From Meghimatium bilineatum (taxonomy: Eukaryota; Mollusca; Gastropoda; Stylommatophora; Philomycidae), in assembly GCA_034231615.1 (NCBI GenBank), contig CM067314.1, forward strand, positions 9,239,501-9,303,500: a stretch of 64,000 bases of DNA, given 5' to 3'. The notes under the pieces were generated by a model. That model had not been told where the DNA came from and searched no databases. It saw only the letters and a list, made by a program, of their open reading frames with translations. This document shows, piece after piece, positions 24,020-34,555 of this stretch. Both the position numbers and the translations under genes were made by a program. Every line of letters begins with the position of its first letter. The stretch's first letter is position 1.

Positions 24020-24340
24020 AACATGTCGATTCGTCGTCTGCCATTTCCACCTTTTCTCTTCCCAACTGGAACCTCCTCTTGTCCTGCGTGGTTCCTGATC
24101 GCCACAGCGAAATTATCACCCTCGACACAAGGCCCGGAATTTCACCCAGGAGATCGATGTAAAATTGCTACCTTTGGCCTACTCGTGCGCTCTAAATTGG
24201 CGGGAAGAACCAGGGAATGTCGCAAGCAGAAGATGGCTCAATCAGTCGTTTGCAGTGAGGGAATCTAAGAGGACGGAAGGGATGTCGTGATGGAGGAATG
24301 TGCGGGTATAAAAGCAAGGAGTTATGAGAAACTGATGTTC
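24020..24340 (+). promoter_or_regulatory. GC-rich island ending in a TATA-like motif; possible LTR or promoter
   Basis: A stretch more GC-rich than its surroundings ends with GTGCGGGTATAAAAGCAAGG (TATAAAAG at about 24307-24314). This could be the U3/R junction of an LTR or a cellular TATA promoter. No paired LTR, TG..CA ends or downstream coding region was found. Confidence 0.25.
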
Positions 24341-24424
24341 ATGTGTTCTACTTGCCACCGGAAAACAGCTTCTTGGTAATATTGAATACAAATTCACAGG
24401 GTCTCGGTTTGTTCATCACATCTT

Positions 24425-24700
24425 CACAATTGTCACATCTATCTTCACAGCTGTTAAATCTATCTACACAATTGTCACATCTATCTTCACAGCTGTTAAA
24501 TCTATCCACACAATTGTCACATCTATCTTCACAGATGTCACATCTATCTTCACAATTGTCACATCTATCTTCACAGATGTCACATCTATCTTCACAATTG
24601 TCACATCTATCTTCACAGATGTCAAATCTATCCACACAATTGTCACATCTATCTTCACAGATGTCAAATCTATCCACACAATTGTCACATCTAATAACAC
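24425..24700. repeat. Minisatellite, 42 bp unit (two 21 bp halves) x ~6.5
   Basis: Alternating CACATCTATCTTCACAGATG and TCTATCCACACAATTGT segments. Confidence 0.95.
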
Positions 24701-24717
24701 AACTGTCTGTTAACATT

Positions 24718-24905
24718 CTGTGGTGCAGTGGTACAGAGTACGTCTGTGACGGCAAAGGTACCAAGTTTGATCCCTGCTACAGGCAATTGTGCATCCGATC
24801 CGTTGAGAAAGCAATGAAAAACTACTGAACGTATTTGTATTGCCTAGAAAATCACTACAACCAGAAAATACTGGGTTAATGGCTACGTCCTGAATAGTCT
24901 CAATA
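24718..24905 (+). mobile_element. tRNA-derived SINE T3, best copy
   Basis: The head has a perfect A-box match (TGGTGCAGTGG, about 24721-24731) and a B-box-like AGTTTGATCCC. The body CAGGCAATTGTGCATCC leads to a 3' module AAAATCACTACAACCAGAAA, CTGGGTTAATGGCTACG, TCCTGAATAG. Confidence 0.85.
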
Positions 24906-25049
24906 ATTATTTTAATTGTCCTCTGGCTTTTAAATTTACTTGTTCAAACATCTTAAAGAAGCAGGAAATCGTCCCCTCAATTAATAAAAGACAACAATAA
25001 TGCATATCAGCAGAGATGAACTCACACCTACTATAGTCATTGACAAATA

Positions 25050-25985
25050 ACAACTAGACAATGTAAACTTTGAATATCTCGTGTCAATCATCAGCATCAC
25101 AGGAGATTTCTCTACAGAGATCAGAGATTAGCAGTGGACCTACAAAAAATATCACAGAATAAAAATCTATAGCAAGGGGTAAACCAGAAAAACAAAGTTA
25201 TATTATTAAGACTATATATGTTTCCAATAACTGTTTAGAAAGACAAATAATGAAGGGAAGAGTACATGGGAAGAGGAGGAAGGGTAGACCACGAAGACGT
25301 TGGACTGATGATATTAAAGATAACATGAATACATCGCTAGAAAATGCAAGTTACATCGCCCAAGACAGAGAGAGGTTCAGAGAGTTCATTGGGAAGACAA
25401 CGTTCTGGAAGGAATACGTTACATAGCACATATTTCCAATGGTAACAGATGGTTGTGAGACGTGGGCAATGGCATCCGCATTTGAAAAGAAATATCGTCA
25501 TTCGACATGATATGAAATAAATAGCTCCTACGAATATCACATATTATGGAGAGAAAGACGAACCAAAAGATGTTCACAAAGATCTTCTTCTTCTTCGTTC
25601 GTTCTCAAACTTCTACAGATTAGCAGGATATAGTCCGGAGAACGGAATGTGTTGTGTCATGGTTTACATCATTGCTGCTATATCTGCGCCTTTCGGCATG
25701 TCACATCCGACTTCAGCATGGCTTTGTGTCACTGACTCTATATGGGATGGGACAACCAACTCCATTCCATAACCTTTTTCGACATTCGTGGAAGGTAAAC
25801 AATGTTGCTATTCTTTACTCCCCATTCGGGCCCCGGCAACACACGGGCGACAAAACCTGATCATGGATGAAAAATGACTCCTCAAAACTGTCAGCAAAAT
25901 AAAAGGCAAGCTACCATATTTCAGACATCTAAAGAGACACAATGTCATAGAAAGATTAAACTATCAATACTGCATTGTTCCCGTT
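25050..25985 (+). pseudogene. LINE reverse transcriptase, rearranged C-terminal relic
   Basis: Pieces of a LINE ORF2 C-terminus are present out of order. LDNVNFEYLVSIISITGDFS is the YLGSII region. RQIMKGRVHGKRRKGRPRRR with WTDDIK and AQDRERFREF is the extreme C-terminus. Then CETWAMASAFEKKY is the upstream YGCETW region, and after a family A insertion (25585-25858) LLKTVSKIKGKLPYFRHLKR HN is the RK..YFGH..RHN region. The terminus precedes parts that should lie upstream of it, which suggests two overlapping insertions or a local duplication. Many stops. Confidence 0.8.
25585..25858 (-). mobile_element. Dispersed retroposon family A, copy 3, inside a LINE relic
   Basis: Reverse orientation; the GAA tail appears as TTCTTCTTCTTCG at the left. 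The LINE frame continues across the insertion (FTK before, LLKTV after). GATC flanks both sides (25581-25584 and 25859-25862). Confidence 0.85.
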
Positions 25986-26178
25986 AAGGAGTTGCAGGGA
26001 GGGGATTAAATAGCTGTGTGATAAAGGCCGCATGCTCTTGCTGTCGCCACGTCATGTATAGGGTAAGTTAAAAAAATTTACCCTCCGACAGAAAAAAAAC
26101 CACAGTCATTACCGGGGATCGAACTCTAGACCTCACTAGTGTGGGACCAACTCTCTAACCTCTCGGCCTTGAGCCACA
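25980..26178 (-). mobile_element. tRNA-derived SINE T1 (reverse copy)
   Basis: The minus strand reads TGGCTCAAGGCCGAGAGG (A-box region) and AGTTCGATCCC (near-perfect B box). The body ACATGACGTGGCGACAGC, ATGCGGCCTTTATCACACAG ends AACTCCTTAACGGG, matching 7811-7975. Confidence 0.88.
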
Positions 26179-26456
26179 CTCAAGTAACATGGAGATTAAA
26201 TATTAAACAATGAGGGGAAAAGTTCTTAAAAAGATTAAACATGGAGGGCAAAGTTTCAAGAAAGATGAAACATATGGAACAGATGAACAGATCTGCTAAA
26301 ACACTGTGAACGTATGGAACAGATGAACAGATCTTTGATATAAATCATGCATAAAGTCATCAGTATAAATAACTGTCAGTCACTAACGGTTAAACTCTCC
26401 ATTAAAAGATCGGACCAGAGAACTCCAGACAAGTATTGAATTCGCCCAGATTTTGT

Positions 26457-26630
26457 ATCTTCTTCTCCTTCTTCTTCTTGTTCGCAGTTTGACATGTCTA
26501 CACAACAAGTCCGGTTTTCATAATAACTGTTGCTGTATTTGAAAGCTCCTCAGTGCTCCCATACATCTTTCTGTAGATATACATCTCTGTGGGCCAGTGT
26601 TCTTCCCTTAACTGGTTTAGTGTATTGCAG
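26457..26630 (-). repeat. Dispersed retroposon family C, copy 2
   Basis: Same sequence as 2578-2745, with a longer GAA-type tail (TTCTTCTCCTTCTTCTTCTT on the plus strand). Confidence 0.8.
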
Positions 26631-27419
26631 TCTTGCAGCGATTTTGTGTTATTGGATATTTTTCCACATTTTAATTTTTTTTAGTCTGTACTTGATAATA
26701 ACGCTTTTTGATCAAAACGTCGAATTTGTGTTTTGAGTTTCATTAAAACCGCATTACTCTGTTTTTTTCCCATTGTCGCCGATTTCATTACTCTTCTATT
26801 CTCAGTCTATTTTCTGTATTCTACGTTCCTTGTGTGTTTTTCTCTCTCCTGCATTGATACCACTGATTTTGAAGTGTAAACCTCTACTCTAACCTTCTTG
26901 ACATTGTAAAATCTCACTCAATCAGTCTCCCCTTTCAGTGGTTACCTGTGACCACGATCGTCATCGGAACCGATCTGAAGTATTTCACCGGGGGAAGAGG
27001 GGTGTATTACTTATCTCTGTCAAAGCAATACATTCCTTTCCTTCCACCCTCCTTTACTCCCAACAACCACCACAAAAAATACTACAAGAAATTTTAACAA
27101 TCAACTTATTACCCAGTCACGAACTGAGAACAGATTTGTTGTACTTGATACGGTAGGATCCAGCCAGATACACGGCCCTACTGAAGTAATATGGTGCTTT
27201 TGCGGGTATGATTCCGGTAATGACTCCATTTCGTTCTGACTACATCAAACTCTGGATGACGTACAGCCGTTTAAAGAAAGGCAGGATTAGTTAATATTGC
27301 ATTTTCCAACCTGCCTGTTGAACGTGACCAATAAAAACATACGACCGATTGACTAGTGGTAAAACAAGCCTACTTAATCACTCATTTGACTATCTCCGTG
27401 ATTTAAAAATATTTTTTTT
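26631..27419. other. No gene seen; T-rich spacer
   Basis: Contains TTTTTGATCAAAACGTCG (about 26708-26725), a phrase reminiscent of Penelope/LINE 3' ends but with no adjoining coding relic. Confidence 0.45.
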
Positions 27420-27837
27420 CACATTATGATATGTTGTTCGTCCATCACATGATGATGATGACCATTTGTTACATCCACTTGTGAAATTCAGTTAGATGTC
27501 CTTGACTATCAGTTCATAGATTGCCAATAAGCCATATTCTGACCGCAAATTTCCACTCATGGGATGACCACTGTAGATGGTTGTTAGTCTACCCGTGACA
27601 TTCTAGCTACTCTCCGCTGTTGAGCTGCTGCATTTCTCCTCTTTCCACAAGATGCTGTGCCTTTTTTTTTACTTTAGAACACCATGTAGATCTATTTTGT
27701 TGAAGTTCTTCCCATGTATCTTGGTCTTTTTCAAATACTTGCTTCCAGTAATGTCTTTTAAATATGGCCTACTGAGACGGCACTATTTCCAGACTTGAGG
27801 GGTTCCATGGATGACCTGAAGCGAATCCCACAATTCA

Positions 27838-29097
27838 TTGAAGCTATTGGTGCTGTAACCTGATATCTGACTGAAGCTGTTGGTGCTGTAACCTGATATC
27901 TGACTGAAGCTATTGGTGCTGTAACCTGATATCTGACTGAAGCTATTGGTGCTGTAACCTGATATCTGACTGAAGCTATTGGTGCTGTAACCTGATATCT
28001 GACTGAAGCTATTGGTGCTGTAACCTGATATCTGACTGAAGCTATTGGTGCTGTAACCTGATATCTGACTGAAGCTATTGGTGCTGTAACCTGATATCTG
28101 ACTGAAGCTATTGGTGCTGTAACCTGATATCTGACTGAAGCTATTGGTGCTGTAACCTGATATCTGACTGAAGCTATTGGTGCTGTAACCTGATATCTGA
28201 CTGAAGCTATTGGTGCTGTAACCTGATATCTGACTGAAGCTATTGGTGCTGTAACCTGATATCTGACTGAAGCTATTGGTGCTGTAACCTGATATCTGAC
28301 TGAAGCTATTGGTGCTGTAACCTGATATCTGACTGAAGCTATTGGTGCTGTAACCTGATATCTGACTGAAGCTATTGGTGCTGTAACCTGATATCTGACT
28401 GAAGCTATTGGTGCTGTAACCTGATATCTGACTGAAGCTATTGGTGCTGTAACCTGATATCTGACTGAAGCTATTGGTGCTGTAACCTGATATCTGACTG
28501 AAGCTATTGGTGCTGTAACCTGATATCTGACTGAAGCTAATGGTGCTGTAACCTGATGTCTGACTGAAGCTATTGGTGCTGTAACCTGATATCTGACTGA
28601 AGCTATTGGTGCTGTAACCTGATATCTGACTGAAGCTATTGGTGCTGTAACCTGATATCTGACTGAAGCTATTGGTGCTGTAACCTGATATCTGACTGAA
28701 GCTATTGGTGCTGTAACCTGATATCTGACTGAAGCTATTGGTGCTGTAACCTGATATCTGACTGAAGCTATTGGTGCTGTAACCTGATATCTGACTGAAG
28801 CTAATGGTGCTGTAACCTGATGTCTGACTGAAGCTATTGGTGCTGTAACCTGATATCTGACTGAAGCTATTGGTGCTGTAACCTGATATCTGACTGAAGC
28901 TATTGGTGCTGTAACCTGATATCTGACTGAAGCTATTGGTGCTGTAACCTGATATCTGACTGAAGCTATTGGTGCTGTAACCTGATATCTGACTGAAGCT
29001 ATTGGTGCTGTAACCTGATATCTGACTGAAGCTATTGGTGCTGTAACCTGATATCTGACTGAAGCTATTGGTGCTGTAACCTGATATCTGACTGAAG
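27838..29097. repeat. Large minisatellite, 33 bp unit x ~38
   Basis: Unit CTGAAGCTATTGGTGCTGTA followed by ACCTGATATCTGA, extremely homogeneous. The only clear variant (AATGG/GATGT) occurs at about 28539-28560 and again at 28801-28822, a separation of 262-264 bp. That equals eight units and indicates duplication of a block. Confidence 0.98.
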
Positions 29098-29137
29098 AAC
29101 AATGAAGAAGAAGAAGAAGAAGAAGTAGAAGAAGATG
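29098..29137 (+). repeat. GAA-rich tail bordering the 33 bp array
   Basis: GAAGAAGAAGAAGAAGAAG, then TAGAAGAAGATGAAG. It resembles the 3' tails of families A, B and C, so the array may lie within a plus-strand retroposon inserted in the LINE. Confidence 0.5.
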
Positions 29138-29583
29138 AAGTACGGTATTTAACGAGTTCTTGTAGCTCTTCTGTTGTCCTCCTTGAGAGTGTATACCCTT
29201 CTTCAACTGCTCATAGATAAGTATATTTGGCAGGTGATAATCTGGCATACGTACCAGATGACCTGCCCAACGAATCTTCGTCTGCACCAGAATAGTGTCA
29301 ATGCTAGGAATACCAGATGTGTCTAAGACAGTAGATATGGAATTGTGTTTTGTCATCTGAAGTTCATCATTTTAGTTGTAATCAAGTTGTGGGAAAGTGA
29401 TTGAGTTTTCTCGTATGTCGTCTATACACTGTCCATGTTTCACTAGCGTATAACAGTACTAGGAATACCACTGCTCTGTAGACGTTCAGCTTAGTCTGTA
29501 GGTTAATGCAATTTTATGCCAAATATTTGCGTAAACTTTGCCGAAACTGCTGCTTGCCTTGACTATCCTTGTATACATTTCAT

Positions 29584-29874
29584 CCTTAGCGGTTGGATTG
29601 TGAGATAATGTACTACCTAACTTAGCGGTTGGATTGTGAGATAATGTACTACCTAACTTAGCGGTTGGATTGTGAGATAATGTACTACCTAACTTAGCGG
29701 TTGGATTGTGAGATAATGTACTACCTAACTTAGCGGTTGGATTGTGAGATAATGTACTACCTAACTTAGCGGTTGGATTGTGAGATAATGTACTACCTAA
29801 CTTAGCGGTTGGATTGTGAGATAATGTACTACCTAACTTAGCGGTTGGATTGTGAGATAATGTACTACCTAACT
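29584..29874. repeat. 36 bp unit x 8 amplified from LINE coding sequence
   Basis: Unit GCGGTTGGATTGTGAGATAA TGTACTACCTAACTTA; on the minus strand each unit reads LGSTLSHNPTAK, the conserved YLGS.LS LINE segment. LINE coding sequence flanks both sides and the array stays in frame (36 = 12 codons). Confidence 0.95.
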
Positions 29875-30004
29875 ATGTGAATCTCTTCACAACTTTCCGT
29901 GTTACATCATTAACTTTTAAGATGTGTTCGTGATAGATTTGTCCAGGTGCTTGTTGTAACATGACTTCTGTTTTCTTAGTATAAGCCGAAAGTTGGTACA
30001 GGCC

Positions 30005-30112
30005 TTGGAGAATCTGTTTATAATCATTTGGAGAATCTGTCTATAATAATTTGGAGAATCTGTCTTTAATATTTTGGAGAATCTGTCTATAATAATTTGG
30101 AGAATCCTATAA
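30005..30112. repeat. 23 bp unit x ~4, seeded in LINE sequence
   Basis: TTGGAGAATCTGTCTATAAT AAT repeated; the first unit overlaps LINE coding (GATTCTCCAAGGCCTGTACC on the minus strand). Confidence 0.85.
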
Positions 30113-30194
30113 TAATGTGTAGATCAGCATTAGAGGTGGCATTTAATACTGAGATGTTTCTCCTTTAAAGCCTGCTTTTACCAAAGCCACTAAT

Positions 30195-32075
30195 TTTTTG
30201 GTGTGTGTTCGTCCATCCCAAGTGATGATGACCTTTTTTTACATCCACGTTTGAAAATTCCGTTAGAATTATGACCATGCATAATGGTTTGCCGATGGCT
30301 AATGAGCCCTATTCGAGCTGTAAATGTTCTTGGACAGTCCGGACATAGAATGCCCACTGTATGAGGGTTTTGGTATATCCGTTACTGTCTAGCTATTCTC
30401 CGCTATTTGGCTGCAGCGTTTCTCTTCTTTCCTCAGGATGATGCGCTCTTTCTGACTGTAGAGAGCCATGTAGATCTATTTTGTGCAAGTTCTTCCCATT
30501 TGTCCTGGTCTATTTCAAACGCTTTCAGTGAGGTCTTTAACAAGTCCTTGTAGCACTTTTTTGGGCCACTTTGAGATCGTTTACCCTTCTACAGCTCTAC
30601 ATAGAGAAGTATCTATGGCAAGTGATAGTCATGGGCACCAAATGACCTGCCCATCGAATCTGTGTCTTTATCAGGATAGTGTCAATGCTGGGAATACCAG
30701 ATATGCCAAGGACAGTGGTACCTGGAATCTTTTCTTGCCATCTGATTGTTTGTTTGTTTGTTTTTCGTTCGCTCCATTGTAACCATCACGGATATCCGTG
30801 CGATTTCCGCCGGGAGCGTGATTACGTTGTGCCACCGTTATGCGCCTTGTAGGCCTAGCACATCCGATTTCGGCATGCCTTGACAATTCGGGTGGGCTAC
30901 CCTTAGCCTGTGACAGCCTCTATATCTGTCTCCAGGCACGCGTAGTGGAGACTCTTCGCCCAGACGATTTTCTTGCTCTCGTCTGACTCGAATGAGGTGT
31001 TCCACTGTCTATGAACTTGCCTCGTGTAATTGGACGTGCTGTGCCTGTGCCCATTGGGTACTGAACCGTTTCTCATCCATGAGCCTGGTTTCTTAAGGGG
31101 AAGAACTCAACAGAGGAGTTGGACCCTGGCTCTTTCGCCCTCTTAGCCGAGGTGTCATTCACCGACATCGTGTACCTCTTGTCCAAGTTCGAGTCTCACA
31201 CCACGCGTTTGAGAGCAAGGCGTTCTTTAGCTGAGCGTCCTTGTCCCAATAGCGCCTGAGCCCATCAGGTACTGAACCCTTTCTCTCTTCAAGTGTATTT
31301 CCGGTGTAGGAAAACCTGACAGTAGAGTTGGGCCAGGGCTAAATCGTTGTCCCTTTTGTGCCTGAGCGCATCGAGTACGGAACCCTTTCTCTTCGCGAGC
31401 ATATTTCCGGTTTAGGAAGGCTCGACATTAGAGTTGGATTAGTTCTTCGTGCTTTATCAAACGCCAATGAATGGGTCTGGGTCTCTGCCTGTAAGGTACA
31501 CACAAGTAACTAGAAACTCGCCTCGAGCTGACGGAGCTTGTAGTTCCCCTTTCCTAGGGACTTTTCACTTTCTATTTGCAGTTCGCGCTGCCCTCTAGCG
31601 CTGTTCTGCCCTTTCATTGTTTCATTGTACTCGGTATGAAATCTATTTCTCTCGCCATGCATCTACCTTTACGTGCATTTTACATTGGCCGCCCCTCCAA
31701 TGTTCGGACTGGACTGACTAGCTTCACTGTATGTCGACAGTGTCGCTATATGTGGTGATGCTGGTGGTGTCAGAGATATGTCTCTCTTGTGAAGGCAAAT
31801 CTCTTTCCATCTGCTACCTCCACATTCTCGGACACGATCCCCAAATGATTTGGCCAGAATCAGCTCGAGCTGCTGTATTTCTGTTTCCAGGGTGCACCGC
31901 GTGGAGGTACATTTGGGATCTTGGTTATCTGCTAACCCTGGGTCCGCCTAGAACAATGCGTTCCCTTTGCACCCCTTGCCATCTGATATTCATAACTTTT
32001 CTGAGACAAGTTGTGTGAAAGTGATTGAACTTCCTCACAAGACGTCTATACATAGTCCATGTTTCTCTAGTGTAT
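30195..32075 (-). pseudogene. LINE with zinc-finger C-terminus, copy L2, split by a 1.2 kb retroposon
   Basis: The right part (31975-32075, minus) reads LPVLLYTRETWTMYRRLVRK and FNHFHTTCLRKVMNIRWQ. After the insertion (30747-31974) it continues with WEELAQNRSTWLSTVRKS (about 30440-30500), preceded by SLKAFEIDQDK, and ends with a C2H2 finger (GILCPDCPRTFTARIGLISH, about 30275-30360) and the GGACGAACA 3' signature near 30205. Frame breaks are scattered throughout. It is the same lineage as 3542-3850 and 27420-30115. Confidence 0.85.
30747..31974 (-). mobile_element. Unassigned 1.2 kb retroposon with ACAA tail and 13 bp target duplication
   Basis: It is flanked by a perfect 13 bp duplication, CTTGCCATCTGAT, at 30734-30746 and 31975-31987, interrupting LINE L2. 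The left end is TTGTTTGTTTGTTTGTTT, so on the minus strand it has an (ACAA)n 3' tail. The 3' 140 bp resembles families A and B (minus: CATGCCGAAATCGGATGTG, ACAAGGCGCAT, GCACAACG). Three diverged ~100 bp internal repeats (31043-31130, 31240-31337, 31349-31442) share GTACTGAACC(C/G)TTTCTC and AGAGTTGG. No protein motif is recognisable. It is more GC-rich than its surroundings. Confidence 0.8.
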
Positions 32076-32929
32076 AACAGCACCGGAAGTGCCGAAGTGG
32101 GAAAACATTTTCCCTTCGGGTGAATTTTCGTGGGATGTGAAAATGACTTGCATTGGGGATTTTGATTAAAGTGAGGAGGAGTTGTGCAAAGCGTCGACAT
32201 CACTTCTCCTGTCAGACCTCATTTGAAACCAGTGTCACGACGAATCGAGACGACTGGAAGTGAAGTACGATGCAGTGGATGACCATGGTTTTCTACGTGG
32301 CTCACCATGCCCGATGCGGTCCACACAGCGTTGCTGAAGTTCCGCTTGCATTACCCGATGGACTGATAAACTATAGTAGCTTCATAATTTGGTACATAGA
32401 ATGGTTCAGGAGTCTCTTGTATGTTTCTTCTTGTTGAACTAATTTCATGTCTCTTGTATCAGAAAGTCAGTTATTATATTTCTGTCATGAAATACAACTA
32501 AATGTGTACGCAGCCCATTTTAATGGCTTGAATTCGATTCACATATGTATTTTTAATTTGATCGCATGAATTCGATTATGTATTTTTATGATTGCACATT
32601 TCTTACTGATGTATTTATTTGCATATAGTTTCAACCACTTGTCCGGCGTTATTTTCCTTACTCACAAATTCAACCACGAAGTAGCAACCACTGAATTATT
32701 GTAATTCACAAAATGGTTGACAGTTCGTCAATTGTTCCTAGAATGTACAAATCATGTTATGTATTTTGTACAAGATAACAAGAGCACAGATCGATAGGCA
32801 CAGAATCGCGCAATTTGAATTAACCAATTATCTTGACTTTGTTGTCTGTGCGTCTATTTGAATGATATTATTTTTAATCGACCGCGAAAGTTGAGGATGA
32901 TAGAGAATATTATAAAGATGATCATATTG
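32076..32929. other. No gene seen
   Basis: Unique sequence, somewhat GC-rich to 32350, then AT-rich. No similarity recognised. Confidence 0.55.
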
Positions 32930-33103
32930 CTGTTTCCTTAACCGTTATTGCTGTTTCTTTAACCGTTATTGCTGTTTCTTTAACCGTTATTGCTGTTTCT
33001 TTAACCGTTATTGCTGTTTCTTTAACCGTTATTACTGTTTCTTTCACCGTTATTGCTGTTTCTTTAACCGTTATTGCTGTTTCTTTAACCGTTATTGCTG
33101 TTA
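32930..33103. repeat. Minisatellite, 21 bp unit x ~8
   Basis: TTATTGCTGTTTCTTTAACC G repeated, with little variation. Confidence 0.95.
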
Positions 33104-33229
33104 TTGTACAGACTGCATTATTTTTATAGCGCTACAAATATCATATTGTATGCATTTAAATTATGTCAAATTTCGTTTGTGAAGATTTGTATCAAGCTGA
33201 TTACAGAAATTATCGATCAGCATGTACTG

Positions 33230-34028
33230 TAGTAGATAGATAGATACAAGTAGCCAATCTGTGGTAGTATATAGATACAAGTAGCCAATCTGTGGTAGTA
33301 GATAGATACAAGTAGCCAATCTGTGGTAGTAGATAGATACACGTAGCCAATCTGTGGTAGTAGATAGATACAAGTAGCCAATCTGTGGTAGTAGATAGAT
33401 ACACGTAGCCAACCTGTGGTAGTAGATAGATACAAGTAGCCAATCTGTGGTAGTAGATAGATACACGTAGCCAACCTGTGGTAGTAGATAGATACAAGTA
33501 GCCAATCTGTGGTAGTAGATAGATACACGTAGCCAATCGGTGGTAGTATATAGATACAAGTAGCCAATCTGTGGTAGTATATAGATACAAGTAGCCAATC
33601 TGTGGTAGTAGATAGATGCAAGTAGCCAATCTGTGGTAGTAGATAGATACACGTAGCCAACCTGTGGTAGTAGATAGATACAAGTAGCCAATCTGTGGTA
33701 GTAGATAGATACACGTAGCCAATCGGTGGTAGTATATAGATACAAGTAGCCAATCTGTGGTAGTATATAGATACAAGTAGCCAATCTGTGGTAGTAGATA
33801 GATGCAAGTAGCCAATCTGTGGTAGTAGATAGATACACGTAGCCAACCTGTGGTAGTAGATAGATGCAAGTAGCCAATCTGTGGTAGTAGATAGATGCAA
33901 GTAGCCAATCTGTGGTAGTAGATAGATACAAGTAGCCAACCTGTGGTAGTAGATAGATACAAGTAGCCAATCTGTGGTAGTAGATAGATACAAGTAGCCA
34001 ATCTGTGGTAGTATATAGATACAAGTAG
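33230..34028. repeat. Minisatellite, 31 bp unit x ~26 with block duplication
   Basis: Unit containing GTAGATAGATACAAGTAGCC AATCTGTGG; C/T, A/G and AGTA(G/T)ATA variants. A block of about six units recurs (compare 33470-33640 with 33660-33830). Minus-strand frames of about 280 codons are artefacts. Confidence 0.96.
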
Positions 34029-34555
34029 CAATATCTGACTGATCAAATATGTTTCCGACCCCCATCACTAAATAACTGAATGACCCCCGGCACACTTCTC
34101 ATGCTCTGTCTAAATAGGATTAAACACATTAAATAATATTCACAATCTCTATAGTAAACAATAGCAAGACTTTTGTTTGACTTGAAGATACATTTTATTT
34201 ATATTGCAAACTTATTTTCATCACAAACACGCAAACACACCGATGTCTGCAAGATGGAACAATCATTTATAGAATCGAATCATTCTGTGAACATGGAAAA
34301 ATATATCATCTATGTATGAGTAAAGAACAGTATGTTTTATTAGTTGCAGACTGTGTTCATATTGATCTCGTCTGCAAAACTGACTGGTAGAACAATATAA
34401 AAGTATTGATGAGTGCACTGTGTGTGACGGGAAGATCTATAGGAACAATCAAAATTATAAACGAAAGCGTCAAAATTATAAAAGGAACCAATTATGCAAT
34501 TAATGGAAATATAAACACAAGTATACATTTAGTAAAATATAGAAGAACATGGCTC
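34029..34555. other. No gene seen
   Basis: AT-rich unique sequence. Confidence 0.6.

Larger units (their letters stand above)
27420..30115 (-). pseudogene. LINE with zinc-finger C-terminus, copy L1, expanded by tandem arrays
   Basis: On the minus strand, from right to left: KKTEVMLQQAPGQIYHEHIL, RFT and LGSTLSHNPTAK (repeated); DEMYTRIVKASSSFGKVYAN; LKLNVYRAVVFLVLLYASET with WTVYRRHTRKLNHF; then STVLDTSGIPSID, TKIRWAGHLVRMPDYHLPN and SQGGQQKSYKNSLN. This is the thumb and post-RT region of a CR1/L2-like LINE. Past a 1.36 kb insert (27780-29137) the terminus continues as EKDQDTWEELQQNRSTWCS, then 3' UTR with TGGTCATCATC and GGACGAACA near 27440. Arrays inside are a 36 bp unit (29584-29874), a 33 bp unit (27838-29097) and a 23 bp unit (30005-30112). 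The 532-codon frame is an LINE N-part fused to array translation, not a gene. Confidence 0.85.

Noticed and set aside
27758-29356. 532-codon minus-strand frame
   Set aside because: The first ~65 codons are a LINE C-terminus; the rest is the 33 bp array, which happens to lack stops. Not a gene.
33161-34095. Three ~280-codon minus frames
   Set aside because: The 31 bp array lacks stops in every phase; no independent evidence of coding.
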